From Pseudorhodoferax aquiterrae (GTDB lineage: Bacteria; Pseudomonadota; Gammaproteobacteria; Burkholderiales; Burkholderiaceae_C): a stretch of DNA of 64,000 nucleotides. Position numbers and translations under genes: made by a program. Position 1 is the stretch's first letter, and each line of letters starts with the position of its first letter. Below, piece after piece: positions 27,407-36,149 of this stretch. A model generated the notes under the pieces. The model was not told the origin of the DNA. It saw only the letters and a program-made list of their open reading frames with translations, and ran no database searches. Location of the stretch: assembly GCF_014652235.1 (NCBI RefSeq), contig NZ_BMYK01000004.1:186001-250000 (forward strand). The letters are read 5' to 3'.

Positions 27407-28432
27407 ATGATCCTCGCTGCAGCCGATCCCGGCGCCATCGCGCGCGCAGCCCAGACGCTGGCCGCTGGCGAATTGCTGGGACTGCCGACCGAAACCGTGT
27501 ACGGCCTGGCGGCCGATGCCGGCAACGATGCGGCCGTGGACAAGATCTACGCCGCCAAGGGCCGGCCGGCCGATCACCCGCTGATCGTGCATGTCGCGCC
27601 CAGCGATGCCGGCGGCCTGCCGCCCGCGCTGGCGCATTTCGCGCAGGACTGGCCGGCCTGGGCCGAGGCCTTGATCCGCGCCTTCTGGCCCGGCCCGCTC
27701 ACGCTGATCCTGCCGCGCCGCGCCGCCGTGGGTGCCAAGGCGGCCGGCGGGCAGGACTCGATCGGCCTGCGCTGCCCTTCGCACCCGGTGGCCCAGGCGG
27801 TATTCCGCGCTGCCGCCGAACTCGGCGTCGTCGGCGTGGCCGCGCCCAGCGCCAACCAGTTCGGCCGCGTGAGCCCGACCACGGCCGCGCACGTGGCCTC
27901 GGAGTTCGGCGACGACCTCCTGGTGCTGGACGGTGGCGCCTGCGATGTGGGCATCGAATCGACCATCGTCGACGCCACGCGCGGCGTGCCCGTGCTGCTG
28001 CGCCCGGGCGGCATCAGCCGCGAGCAGATCGAGGCCGTCTGCGGCCAGCCCGTGCGCGGCAAGGACGAGCTGGCAGCCGACCCGCGCGCTTCAGGCACGC
28101 TGGCTGCGCACTACGCGCCGCACGCCAGCGTGCGCCTGATGGACGCGGCCGCCTTGCAGGCCGCGCTGCAGGTGCTGGGCACGGAGCTGGACGACGCCGT
28201 GGACGCCACGCCCACCGTGGCGGTCTACGCGCGCACGGCGCTGCGCAGTGCATCGCGCCGCGTGCTCGTGCGGCGCATGCCCGCCGACCCTGTGGACGCG
28301 GCGCGCGAGCTGTTCGCCGTGCTGCGCGCGCTCGACGCGACCGGCGTGCGCCTGATCTGGGTGGAAACGCCGCCGTCCGATGACGCGTGGGCGGGTATAC
28401 GTGACCGTTTGCAACGCGCAGCGGCCGCCTGA
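27407..28432 (+). CDS. L-threonylcarbamoyladenylate synthase (Sua5 type)
   Basis: Makes threonylcarbamoyl-AMP from threonine, bicarbonate and ATP, the first step of tRNA t6A37 synthesis. The 341 residues comprise the YrdC/TsaC domain (1-205) with ETVYGLAADA, KIYAAKGRPADHPLIVH, FWPGPLTLIL, CPSHPVAQ and APSANQFGRVSPT, then a linker and the C-terminal Sua5 domain (about 240-340); AHYAPHASVRL is the typical linker. TsaB, the later t6A-pathway protein, is encoded 5 kb downstream. It follows purK by two bases and is probably in the same transcript. Confidence 0.93.
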   Translation: MILAAADPGAIARAAQTLAAGELLGLPTETVYGLAADAGNDAAVDKIYAAKGRPADHPLIVHVAPSDAGGLPPALAHFAQDWPAWAEALIRAFWPGPLTLILPRRAAVGAKAAGGQDSIGLRCPSHPVAQAVFRAAAELGVVGVAAPSANQFGRVSPTTAAHVASEFGDDLLVLDGGACDVGIESTIVDATRGVPVLLRPGGISREQIEAVCGQPVRGKDELAADPRASGTLAAHYAPHASVRLMDAAALQAALQVLGTELDDAVDATPTVAVYARTALRSASRRVLVRRMPADPVDAARELFAVLRALDATGVRLIWVETPPSDDAWAGIRDRLQRAAAA

Positions 28433-28484
28433 GCGCGAGGCCGCCTGCACCGTACACTCCCGGCAACTTTTTCTGGAGAGACCG

Positions 28485-29450
28485 ATGAGTCGAATTTCCT
28501 GGCGGCGTGCTGTGGCCGCCCTGGCCCTGGGTGCCTCTGCCGTGTTGCTGAGTGCCTGCGGCTCGAGCAGCACGGAATCGCAGCTGCAGCCGGCGCGCCT
28601 GCTCGTGTTCGGCGATGCCTTTTCCGATGTGGGCCAGACCGGTGCCAGATACACCGTGAACGACGGCACGACCAACCACTGGCTGCTGCAGTTGGCCAGC
28701 GACTACGGGCGCACCCTGACGCCGTCGGCCAGCGGCGGAACGGGCTATGCCCGGGTCGGGGCGCGAATTGCAGGCAAGCCCGGAGTGACGGGCGACGCGA
28801 CGACCTTGACAGTGACGGAGCAGGTGGACGCTTTTGTGGCAGGCGGGGGAACCTTCGCTTCGGACGACCTGGTCATCCTGAGCGGCGGCATGTCGGATGC
28901 GCTGTTCGAGGCCAAGGCCTTCCTGGCTGGGACCCAGACGGCGGACACGGCAGTCGCCAATGCGCGGGCTGCGGGCACCGCGCTGGCCAACCTCGCAAAA
29001 CGCCTGGTGGATGCAGGCGCCAAGCAGGTCGTGGTCGTCGGTGCGATCAACCTCGGCATCACGCCCTGGGGCCAGGCGACGGGCCAGTACGATACGCTGA
29101 ACGCGATCAGCCGCAACGTCAACGACGCCTTCCTGATCGACTCGGTGAACCTGGGCCTCGGGAGCAATGTGCTGTACGTCGATGCACCGTACTACTTCAA
29201 CATCGCCGCGGAGGATCCGGGCAATTTCTCCATGAACAATTCCAAGGGCGTGGCGTGCACCTCGGTGGATGCAGGCGTCGGCATCGGCATCGGCGCGGGT
29301 GAAGTCAACTCGGCGCTGTGCACGACGAGCACCATCGCGTCCGGCGTCAGCTACAACAGCTACATGTTCGCGGACAAGCTGTATGTGACGCCCAACCTGC
29401 AGCGCTTGTTCGGTACCTACGCGTACGACCGCATCCGCAACCGGTGGTAG
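28485..29450 (+). CDS. GDSL/SGNH-family lipoprotein with lost catalytic residues (predicted pseudoenzyme)
   Basis: A 321-residue lipoprotein (lipobox LLSAC, Cys25; CTGGAG ribosome-binding site before the ATG at 28485). The fold of the GDSL hydrolases is recognisable: FGDAFSDVG (block I, 42-50), a glycine block GGTGYARVG, the block III equivalent GGMSD (134-138) and the block V equivalent ADKLYVTP (296-303). The catalytic serine is Ala45, the block III Asn is Ser137, and the block V His is Tyr300; only Asp297 is kept. It should therefore lack esterase activity. The convergent neighbour at 29520-30656 is a paralogue with all residues intact (shared pattern YTVN-G-N-W). It may bind substrate or partner without cleaving. 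The reading frame is intact with normal codon use, so it is not decaying. Confidence 0.82.
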   Translation: MSRISWRRAVAALALGASAVLLSACGSSSTESQLQPARLLVFGDAFSDVGQTGARYTVNDGTTNHWLLQLASDYGRTLTPSASGGTGYARVGARIAGKPGVTGDATTLTVTEQVDAFVAGGGTFASDDLVILSGGMSDALFEAKAFLAGTQTADTAVANARAAGTALANLAKRLVDAGAKQVVVVGAINLGITPWGQATGQYDTLNAISRNVNDAFLIDSVNLGLGSNVLYVDAPYYFNIAAEDPGNFSMNNSKGVACTSVDAGVGIGIGAGEVNSALCTTSTIASGVSYNSYMFADKLYVTPNLQRLFGTYAYDRIRNRW

Positions 29451-29465
29451 ACACGCACCTGCCTG

Positions 29466-29500
29466 CAAAAAACAAAGAGCCCCTCGGGGCTCTTTGTCGT
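29466..29500. terminator. Bidirectional intrinsic terminator between the two GDSL genes
   Basis: CAAAGAGCCC and GGGCTCTTTG form a perfect 10-bp stem with a 4-base loop (29473-29496). On the minus strand the stem is followed by TTTTTTGC, and on the plus strand the distal arm ends in CTTTG, so it can serve both convergent genes. Confidence 0.85.
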
Positions 29501-29519
29501 TGGAGGGTTCAGCGAACGT

Positions 29520-30656
29520 TCAGAGCCAGCCTTTTTCCTTGAGCGCCGCCAGCGCCATGTCGCGGATCAGGGTGTGGCCATAGGGTGTGGGGTGCACTGT
29601 GTCGGCGAACAGATAGCGCGCGGAGTTCGCCACCACCGTTGCCGTCGTACAGGTCAACGAGGGAGCCAGGAAGCCCGGTGCATTCGGGAAGGTGTTGGTG
29701 CAGGCCGGCGTGCTGGTGTTGGTGAGGCCGAATGCAGCAGGCGTGACCGAGTGCTGGGAATTTTGGGCGTAGAAGTCGACTTGCAAGACTTCAGCCGTGC
29801 CGTCCAGGCCGGCCTTGAGTGCGGCGTTGAACGCGAGCGTCATGGTGTCGACCAACTGCTGCGAGCCTGGCATGGCCTCTTCCGCGCCGACGGCCTCCGG
29901 CGTCTTGCTAATATTGGGCAGGTTCAAGACCACGACGCGTTTGGCACCCTTGGCGACGATCTGGTTCTTGATCAGGGTGGCCAGTTCCGTACCTGCTTGC
30001 GTCAATGCGCCAACGGCTTGGGCTCCTGCGGCTTGCGAGGCGGCGACGACTTGGTCGGGCGAGGTGGCGGTCGCGGTTGCTGCTGCGATGGCTGCCGCGA
30101 CTTCGTCGGTCGCCACGAACACATCATTGGCCCCGGCCAGGACGGTCACCAGTTCTTTGCCTGTGAAGCTGCCGCCCGAAGCGGCGAGGTGGTTGGCGAT
30201 CTGCGTGGCGACGGGAACGGTCAGTTGGCCCAGCTGACCCTGGAATTGGGCCTGCTCGGTCGGAATCTGCAGCAAAGCCTTGTTCCAGGGACCCACCGGA
30301 TTCGTGACCCGCGAGCCGCCTTGGCCATAGGCCGTGCAGCCGGCATGGGAGGTGGTCGGCGCCGCCAACCCCGCGAAGATGCCGCTGGCCTCCAGCCCGG
30401 TCAGCGCAGCACAAGGCGCCTGCAAGCCCAATTCGACCGAGAGTTGCTCGATCCAGATCTCGTTGCCGCCGCCGTTGACGGTGTACTTGCCGCCGCCCAG
30501 GCTGGCGATGCCCGGCGTCTTGTAGCTGCCCACGTCGGACAGGCTGTCGCCAAACGACACCAGCCTGCTATAGGTCGGCTCGTTGTCATCGCCGCCACCG
30601 CAGGCGGCCAATGCCAGCGCCGTCACCACGGCCAGAGAGGTCTTCTTCAAATGCAT
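29520..30656 (-). CDS. GDSL/SGNH-family esterase lipoprotein
   Basis: A 378-residue predicted lipoprotein (lipobox LAAC, Cys19; AAAGGA before the ATG). All GDSL catalytic blocks are present: FGDSLSD (nucleophile Ser38), the oxyanion glycine near 114 (GQGGSR), GAND (175-178, Asn177) and DTVH (Asp352, His355). It is predicted to hydrolyse esters or lipids at the cell envelope; similar proteins are called esterase, lipase or phospholipase. It is the active-looking paralogue of the convergent gene at 28485. Several cysteines (82, 107 and near 325-340) suggest disulfides in the periplasm. The gene is less GC-rich than its neighbours. Confidence 0.87.
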   Translation of the reverse strand: MHLKKTSLAVVTALALAACGGGDDNEPTYSRLVSFGDSLSDVGSYKTPGIASLGGGKYTVNGGGNEIWIEQLSVELGLQAPCAALTGLEASGIFAGLAAPTTSHAGCTAYGQGGSRVTNPVGPWNKALLQIPTEQAQFQGQLGQLTVPVATQIANHLAASGGSFTGKELVTVLAGANDVFVATDEVAAAIAAATATATSPDQVVAASQAAGAQAVGALTQAGTELATLIKNQIVAKGAKRVVVLNLPNISKTPEAVGAEEAMPGSQQLVDTMTLAFNAALKAGLDGTAEVLQVDFYAQNSQHSVTPAAFGLTNTSTPACTNTFPNAPGFLAPSLTCTTATVVANSARYLFADTVHPTPYGHTLIRDMALAALKEKGWL

Positions 30657-30829
30657 GGGATTCCTTTCGTCGGCTTGAATGCAGGCAGTCCGGCAGGTGA
30701 GGGAACCCGCTCACAAAATTTACAGCCAGACACGCTTGAGCGGCCGATTTTTGAACGAAATGCCATGCGAGTCGACCAAAGAAGGTGTGCAAATTCCCTT
30801 GTCATCGGGCGTTTGCATGCAGTAGGTCG

Positions 30830-32272
30830 TCAGCGCTCGTCTTCGGCGGTCCATTCCAACAGCGCGTCCAGCGCCGGCCGCGCGGCCGGCGCGTTGACGT
30901 GGTTGACCATGGCGACCACTACGTAGCGCTGGCCGCTGCGGCCGCGCACGTAGCCGGCGACGGACGCCACGTCGCGCAGCGAGCCGGTCTTGAGCCAGGC
31001 GTTGCCGACCACGCTCACGAGCCCGCGCTCGCGCATGCGTTCGGTCGTGCCGTCCACGCCGGCGAGCGACAGCGACTGCAGATAGGTGGCGGCCTCAGCA
31101 TGGCGGCTGGCGCGCGCCAGCATGCGCGCCAGCGCGCTGGCTGTGATGCGCTCGTCGCGGCTGAGGCCCGCGCCGTTCTCGAGCACCGGGGCCGGTGTGG
31201 CGCTGCCGACGAAGCGGCGCCACCAGGCGGCGATGGCCGCACGCCCGTCTTCCATGCGGGCCGGCAGGTGGCGCTGGGCCGCCAGCGTCAGCAGCAACTG
31301 CTGGGCCATCACGTTGTTGCTGCGCTTGTTGACGTCGGCGATCACCTCGGCCAGTGGCAGCGACGGGGCCTCCAGCAGCAAGCGCGCGTCGGGCGGCCGG
31401 CGGCCCTGCCGGGCGCTGCCGTCGAGTTGGCTGCCGGCAGCGCGGAACAGGGCCAGCAGCGCGCGCTGCGCATAGCTGGCCGGCTCCACGTAGGCCACGG
31501 CCCAGTCACGCTCGCCGCAGCGGGCGGGGTAGGTGCCTTGCAACTGCACGGCGTTGGGATCGGAGAAATCGGCCTGCAGCATGCTGCGCCAGTCGCCGCA
31601 GGCCTGGCTGCGCGCCAGCGGCACGGCGTCCGGCACGGCCACGCCGGTCAGCGGCGGCTCGCTCGTCACCAGCGCCGTGCCGTCGGCCTGCGGCGTGAAG
31701 CGCAGGATCAGCGCCTTGAAGTTGACCAGCAGCCCGTCCGGCGCGACGTTGTAGGGGCGCAGCGGCTCGTTGTCGAAGGCGGCCGGGTCGTGCGCCGGCA
31801 TCTCGAAGACGCTGTTGTCCAGCACCATGTCGCCGCGCACCTGGCGCACGCCGGCCGCCTGCAGCGCGCGGAAGGCGCTGTCCACGCGCTCGAGCACGAG
31901 CTTGGGGTCGCCGCCGCCTTCGATGTAGAGGTTGCCCTGCAGCACGCCGTCGGCCACCGGTCCGTCGGCGTAAAAGCGCGTCTTCCAGGTGTAGCCGGGG
32001 CCGAGCTGGTCCAGCGCGGCCAGCGTGGTCACCATCTTCATGACCGAGGCCGGGTTCATGGCCGCATCGACACGGTGGGCCAGCCGTGGCGCGGCATCGT
32101 TCAGAGGCTGTACGAGGAAGGCCGCGGCGTCGCGCGGTACCTTGGCCTGGGCGAGGGCCGTGGCCACGGCCGGGGGCAGCGGGCGCTCGGCACCGGGCGG
32201 GGCAGCCCCGCTGGACAGGCTCAACATCCAACCCGCCAGCAGCGGGACCAGCCGGGAGAAGGGCGACCACAT
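30830..32272 (-). CDS. dacB: D-alanyl-D-alanine carboxypeptidase/endopeptidase, PBP4 (DacB)
   Basis: Periplasmic penicillin-binding protein of class C that trims and opens peptidoglycan cross-links. The 480 residues start with a signal peptide (about 1-24), then the active-site SVMK (Ser76-Lys79), the long PBP4-specific insertion, SNN (about 320, in KRSNNVMAQQ) and KTG (LKTGSLRDVASVAGYV, near 430). The start at 32272 has no Shine-Dalgarno site but TAGACT eight bases upstream. It is divergent from tsaB across 40 bases; the two probably have independent leaderless promoters. Confidence 0.93.
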   Translation of the reverse strand: MWSPFSRLVPLLAGWMLSLSSGAAPPGAERPLPPAVATALAQAKVPRDAAAFLVQPLNDAAPRLAHRVDAAMNPASVMKMVTTLAALDQLGPGYTWKTRFYADGPVADGVLQGNLYIEGGGDPKLVLERVDSAFRALQAAGVRQVRGDMVLDNSVFEMPAHDPAAFDNEPLRPYNVAPDGLLVNFKALILRFTPQADGTALVTSEPPLTGVAVPDAVPLARSQACGDWRSMLQADFSDPNAVQLQGTYPARCGERDWAVAYVEPASYAQRALLALFRAAGSQLDGSARQGRRPPDARLLLEAPSLPLAEVIADVNKRSNNVMAQQLLLTLAAQRHLPARMEDGRAAIAAWWRRFVGSATPAPVLENGAGLSRDERITASALARMLARASRHAEAATYLQSLSLAGVDGTTERMRERGLVSVVGNAWLKTGSLRDVASVAGYVRGRSGQRYVVVAMVNHVNAPAARPALDALLEWTAEDER

Positions 32273-32280
32273 GGCGCGCG

Positions 32281-32286
32281 AGTCTA
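32281..32286 (-). promoter_or_regulatory. -10-like hexamer eight bases before dacB ATG
   Basis: TAGACT on the minus strand, with eight bases to the ATG and no Shine-Dalgarno site. It sits back to back with the tsaB hexamer in a 40-base gap. Confidence 0.35.
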
Positions 32287-32299
32287 CCGGCGGCCCATC

Positions 32300-32305
32300 G
32301 ATAAT
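32300..32305 (+). promoter_or_regulatory. -10-like hexamer seven bases before tsaB ATG
   Basis: GATAAT with seven bases to the tsaB ATG and no Shine-Dalgarno site, consistent with a leaderless tsaB-rimI message. Confidence 0.45.
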
Positions 32306-32312
32306 CCCGGCC

Positions 32313-33032
32313 ATGCACCCCGATTCCTCCAGAGCGCGCCTGCTGGCGTTCGACACCAGCACCGAACACCTGTCGGTGGCGGTCTGCGATGGTGCGCGCG
32401 TGCTGGAGTGCAGCGGCCCCGGCGGCGCACAGGCGTCCACCACGCTGCTGCCCATGGTGCTGGACCTGCTGCGCCAGGCGGGCCTCGCACTCGCACAGCT
32501 CGATGCCATCGCCTTCGGCTGCGGGCCGGGTTCGTTCACGGGCCTGCGCACGGCCTGTTCGGTGGCCCAGGGTCTGGCGTTCGGCACGCGGGCCCAGCAC
32601 GCCGAAGGTGTGCCATTGCTGCCGGTCGACACGCTGCTGGCCGTGGCCGAAGAGGCGCGGCAGCTGGCGGGTGCGACAAACATCGTGGCCGCGCTGGATG
32701 CGCGTATGGACGAGGTCTATGCCGGCCGCTACCGCTTCGAACACGGCCGCTGGCTGCAGCACGGCGATTTCGAACTGCTCGCTCCGCAGGCGCTGACCGT
32801 GCCCGATGGCTGGACGCTGGCCGGCAATGCGGGCGCGGTCTATGGCGACAGGCTCGCCGGCGCGCCAGGCGTGGCCGCGCTGCCGCTGGCCACCGCCATG
32901 CTGCGTGTCGCGCCACAGCTGCTGGCCGAAGGCGCGGCCGTGCGCGCCGAGGCCGCGCTGCCCCGCTACGTGCGCAACAAGGTCGCCAAGACCACCGCCG
33001 AACGCATGGCCGAGAAGGCGGCTGCCCCATGA
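32313..33032 (+). CDS. tsaB: tRNA threonylcarbamoyladenosine biosynthesis protein TsaB
   Basis: Inactive ASKHA-fold partner of TsaD in transfer of threonylcarbamoyl to tRNA A37. The 239 residues show LLAFDTSTEHLSVAV (about 10-24), the conserved GCGPGSFTGLRTACSVAQGLAFG (quoted as GPGSFTGLR, about 70-80) and LDARMDEVY. Its stop overlaps the rimI ATG (ATGA), a common arrangement in proteobacteria. The precursor enzyme Sua5 is encoded at 27407. Confidence 0.95.
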   Translation: MHPDSSRARLLAFDTSTEHLSVAVCDGARVLECSGPGGAQASTTLLPMVLDLLRQAGLALAQLDAIAFGCGPGSFTGLRTACSVAQGLAFGTRAQHAEGVPLLPVDTLLAVAEEARQLAGATNIVAALDARMDEVYAGRYRFEHGRWLQHGDFELLAPQALTVPDGWTLAGNAGAVYGDRLAGAPGVAALPLATAMLRVAPQLLAEGAAVRAEAALPRYVRNKVAKTTAERMAEKAAAP

Positions 33033-33499
33033 GCGCGCTGCCCGAACGCACGGGCGAGGCCCGTTTCGAGCCCATGACCGAGGACTGGCTGGCGGCCGTG
33101 GTCGCCATCGAGCAGCAGGCCTACACCCATCCCTGGACGCGCCGCAACTTCCAGGATGCCCTGGCCTCCGGCTACCAGGCCCAGGTGCTGCTGGGCGATG
33201 CCGAGGTGCTGGGCTACTTCATCGCGATGAAGGGCGTGGACGAGGTGCACCTGCTCAACATCACCGTGGCGCCCGCGCACCAGCGCCGCGGCTGGGCCCG
33301 CGTGATGCTCGACGCGCTGTGCCTGTGGGCGCGTGGCCAGCGTGCGCAGTGGCTCTGGCTCGAGGTGCGCGTGAGCAACCTGCGCGCGTTCCAGATCTAT
33401 GCCGCCTACGGTTTTCGGCGCGTGGGCCTGCGCAAGGGCTATTACCCCGAGTCGACCTTCAAGCGCGAAGACGCCATCGTCATGAGTCTGCAACTGTGA
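33029..33499 (+). CDS. rimI: Ribosomal protein S18-alanine N-acetyltransferase
   Basis: GNAT-fold enzyme that acetylates the N-terminal alanine of S18. The 156 residues carry the typical EQQAYTHPWTRRNFQDAL start, LLNITVAPAHQRRGWARVMLD with the acetyl-CoA loop QRRGWA (about 88-93), and LEVRVSNLRAFQIYAAYGF. It overlaps tsaB by four bases and precedes the uracil-DNA glycosylase gene by 13, so the three are one operon by position. Confidence 0.93.
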   Translation: MSALPERTGEARFEPMTEDWLAAVVAIEQQAYTHPWTRRNFQDALASGYQAQVLLGDAEVLGYFIAMKGVDEVHLLNITVAPAHQRRGWARVMLDALCLWARGQRAQWLWLEVRVSNLRAFQIYAAYGFRRVGLRKGYYPESTFKREDAIVMSLQL

Positions 33500-33512
33500 G
33501 CGCGCACCGCTG

Positions 33513-34379
33513 ATGGCCCTGGAACTCGATGCGCGCCAGCGCGCGATGCTGGAAGAGATGCATGTGCGCGTCTGGTGGCCGCAGGCCCCGGCCCCGGCGG
33601 AGCCGGCTGCGGCCCAGGCCGAGGCCGTCGCCGCACCCGTGGCGCCGCCGCCCATGGCTGCGCGGCCTGCGCCAGCCGTGGCCGCGCCGGCGCCCGTGGT
33701 GGCGGCCACGCCCCGGCCCGCGGTGGCGCCCGCCGCCGACGATGGCCGCGCGGCCGCCATCGCCGCCATGGACTGGACGGCGCTGCAGCAGTCCGTGTCC
33801 GGCTGCGAGGCCTGCAAACTCTGCGGCACGCGCAAGAACACCGTGTTCGGCGTGGGTCCCGCGGTGCCGCAAGCCGAGGCGCCGCCGCGCGTGGACTGGC
33901 TGATCGTCGGCGAGGCGCCTGGCGAGCAGGAAGACCTGCGTGGCGAGCCCTTCGTCGGCCAGGCCGGCAAGCTGTTGGACAACATGCTGCGCGCCGTCGG
34001 CGTGAGCCGGCATGGCGAGGTGCGGGGCGCACAGGCGGCCTTCATCGTCAACGTGCTCAAGTGCCGTCCGCCCGGCAACCGCAACCCGGCGCTGGACGAG
34101 GTGGCGCAGTGCGAGCCCTATCTCAAGCGCCAGATCGCCCTGTTGCAGCCCAAGATCATCCTGGCCGTGGGCCGTTTTGCCGTGCAGTCGCTGCTGGCAG
34201 GCAGCGTGCCCGACGTGCAGACCCAGCCGCTGGGCCGGCTGCGCGGCAAGGTCTACCGCTACGAGGCCGTGCCCGTGGTCGTGAGCTACCACCCGGCCTA
34301 TCTGCTGCGCAGCCTGCCCGAGAAGGCCAAGGCCTGGGCCGACCTGTGCCTGGCCATGGAGACCGTCAAGAGCCTGTGA
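33513..34379 (+). CDS. Uracil-DNA glycosylase, family 4-type with iron-sulfur cluster
   Basis: Removes uracil from DNA. The 288 residues start with a helical segment, then an Ala/Pro-rich linker (about 25-78) and the catalytic domain. CEACKLC (Cys98, Cys101) with later cysteines in LKCRPP and QCEPY fit the four cluster ligands. GEAPGEQED (motif 1) and SYHPAYLLR (motif 2 with His) are the active-site segments. The Ala/Pro extension is long for the family. It overlaps the convergent EamA gene by 14 bases. Often annotated as SPO1 DNA polymerase-related. Confidence 0.9.
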   Translation: MALELDARQRAMLEEMHVRVWWPQAPAPAEPAAAQAEAVAAPVAPPPMAARPAPAVAAPAPVVAATPRPAVAPAADDGRAAAIAAMDWTALQQSVSGCEACKLCGTRKNTVFGVGPAVPQAEAPPRVDWLIVGEAPGEQEDLRGEPFVGQAGKLLDNMLRAVGVSRHGEVRGAQAAFIVNVLKCRPPGNRNPALDEVAQCEPYLKRQIALLQPKIILAVGRFAVQSLLAGSVPDVQTQPLGRLRGKVYRYEAVPVVVSYHPAYLLRSLPEKAKAWADLCLAMETVKSL

Positions 34380-35259
34380 CGGCGGGCCGCGCGGGCCACA
34401 GCACCGAGGCGATGGCCAGCACCATGAGGCCCATCGCGGCCCAGTCCTGCCAGTGCAGCGATTCGCCCAGCCACCAGGCGCCGCTGAACACGCCGAGGAT
34501 GGGGATCAGCATCACGCCCAGCGTGGAGGCCACGGGCGGCAGCGCCCGCGCCAGCGAGAACCAGACCACCTGCGCCGCCGCGAAGATCAGCACGCCGTTG
34601 TAGAGGATGGCGCCCCAGATGGCCGGCGTCGGAGCCATCCAGCGTTCGTGCTCGAACAAGAGGGACAGCAGGCTCATGATGCAGGCGCTCATGGCCGTCA
34701 TCCAGAACACCAGCGCGGGCGTGGAGACCGGAATGGTGTGGCGCCGCATCTTCTGCGTGCCGACGGCCCATGTCGCTGCACCCACCAGGGCCAGCAGCAC
34801 ACCCAGCGGCCGGCCCGCCATGTTGGACAGCTCGTGCCAGAGCAGCAGCAGCACGCCCAGCGCCGCGGCGGCGACGCCGGCCCAGGCGCGCGCACGCAAC
34901 CGCTCGCCGAAGAACAGCGCCCCGAACACGGCCGAGAAGATCGGCATCGAGTAACCGAGGATGGCCGCGCGCCCGCTGGACAGCGCCTGCACCGCCAGCA
35001 CCATCAGCGCGTGCCAGACGAACATGTTGGTCACGCCGAGCCAGAACAGTTCGCCCCAGTACCTGCGCGACACGGCGAGCGGCTGGCGCAGCACCAGCAG
35101 GCCCAGGCCCAGCAACGGCACGCCGACCCACAGCGAGATGACGCGGAAGGTGATGGCCGGGTAGCCCGTCACGCCGATCTTCATGACCGGCCAGTTCAGT
35201 CCCCAGACCAGGGTGAGCGCCACCAGCATGGCGGCTTGTCTCTTGCTCAATGCCTGCAT
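34366..35259 (-). CDS. EamA/DMT family transporter
   Basis: A 297-residue inner-membrane protein with about ten hydrophobic helices arranged as two EamA repeats (1-145 and 150-290). It begins MQALSKRQAAMLVALTLVWGLNWP, with the LVWGLNWPVMKIG pattern of the first helix typical of the family. Probably exports a small metabolite; the substrate is unknown. TACCAT lies nine bases before the ATG on the minus strand without a Shine-Dalgarno site. Overlaps the glycosylase gene tail to tail and is divergent from pyrF. Confidence 0.87.
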   Translation of the reverse strand: MQALSKRQAAMLVALTLVWGLNWPVMKIGVTGYPAITFRVISLWVGVPLLGLGLLVLRQPLAVSRRYWGELFWLGVTNMFVWHALMVLAVQALSSGRAAILGYSMPIFSAVFGALFFGERLRARAWAGVAAAALGVLLLLWHELSNMAGRPLGVLLALVGAATWAVGTQKMRRHTIPVSTPALVFWMTAMSACIMSLLSLLFEHERWMAPTPAIWGAILYNGVLIFAAAQVVWFSLARALPPVASTLGVMLIPILGVFSGAWWLGESLHWQDWAAMGLMVLAIASVLWPARPAVTGS

Positions 35260-35290
35260 AGGCGGCCGATGGTAGCGGGCGGCCGGTTCG

Positions 35291-35296
35291 TAAAAT
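35291..35296 (+). promoter_or_regulatory. -10-like hexamer seven bases before pyrF ATG
   Basis: TAAAAT with seven bases to the ATG and no Shine-Dalgarno site, consistent with a leaderless pyrF message. It lies in the 44-base gap with the divergent EamA gene. Confidence 0.5.
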
Positions 35297-35303
35297 CGGC
35301 GCC

Positions 35304-36146
35304 ATGACCTTCCTCGACATGCTGCGCGGTGCCGAGCAGCGCAACGCCTCGCTGCTCTGTGTGGGCCTGGACCCCGACCCGGCCCGTTTCCCGGCCACGC
35401 TGCGCGGCGACGCCAGCCGCATCCACGACTTCTGCGCCGCCATCGTCGATGCCACAGCCGACCTCGCGATCGCCTTCAAACCGCAGATCGCCTACTTCGC
35501 CGCGCACCGCGCCGAAGACCAGCTCGAACGTCTGATCGGCCACATTCGCCGCGCTGCGCCGCATGTGCCCGTGATCCTGGACGCCAAGCGCGGCGACATC
35601 GGTTCCACCGCCGAGCAGTACGCCGTCGAGGCCTTCGAGCGCTACGGTGCCGATGCGGTCACGCTGTCGCCGTTCATGGGCTTCGATTCGGTCGAGCCCT
35701 ACCTGCGCTACGAAGGCAAGGGCGCCTTCCTGCTGTGCCGTACCTCCAACCCGGGTGGCGACGACCTGCAGAACCAGCGTCTGGCCGGCGTCGAGGGCGA
35801 GCCACGCCTGTACGAGCACGTCGCAGGCCTGGCGCAGGGCCCCTGGAACCGCAATGGCCAGCTCGGCCTGGTTGTCGGCGCGACCTATCCGTCGGAGCTG
35901 GAGCGCGTGCGCGCGCTGGCACCCTCGGTGCCGCTGCTGATCCCGGGCGTGGGCGCGCAAGGCGGCGATGCCGTGGCCACGGTGCGCGCGGCCTGGCGCG
36001 GCGATGCGGCGCAGACCACGGGGCCGGTGGTCGTCAGCTCCTCGCGCGCGATCCTGTACGCGTCCGCGGGCGAGGACTTCGCCGCCGCGGCGCGGCGGGA
36101 AGCCCAGCGCACGCGCGACGTGCTGCACGCTGCGCGCGGCGTCTGA
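35304..36146 (+). CDS. pyrF: Orotidine 5'-phosphate decarboxylase, type 2
   Basis: Last step of UMP synthesis. At 280 residues it belongs to the longer bacterial type 2 family. [14 protein letters not shown] (about 16-30), [12 protein letters not shown], the catalytic [15 protein letters not shown] (about 93-107) and [11 protein letters not shown] (about 212-223) are all present. A single gene with its own likely promoter, converging with lrgB three bases after its stop. Confidence 0.96.
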   Translation: MTFLDMLRGAEQRNASLLCVGLDPDPARFPATLRGDASRIHDFCAAIVDATADLAIAFKPQIAYFAAHRAEDQLERLIGHIRRAAPHVPVILDAKRGDIGSTAEQYAVEAFERYGADAVTLSPFMGFDSVEPYLRYEGKGAFLLCRTSNPGGDDLQNQRLAGVEGEPRLYEHVAGLAQGPWNRNGQLGLVVGATYPSELERVRALAPSVPLLIPGVGAQGGDAVATVRAAWRGDAAQTTGPVVVSSSRAILYASAGEDFAAAARREAQRTRDVLHAARGV

Positions 36147-36149
36147 GCG

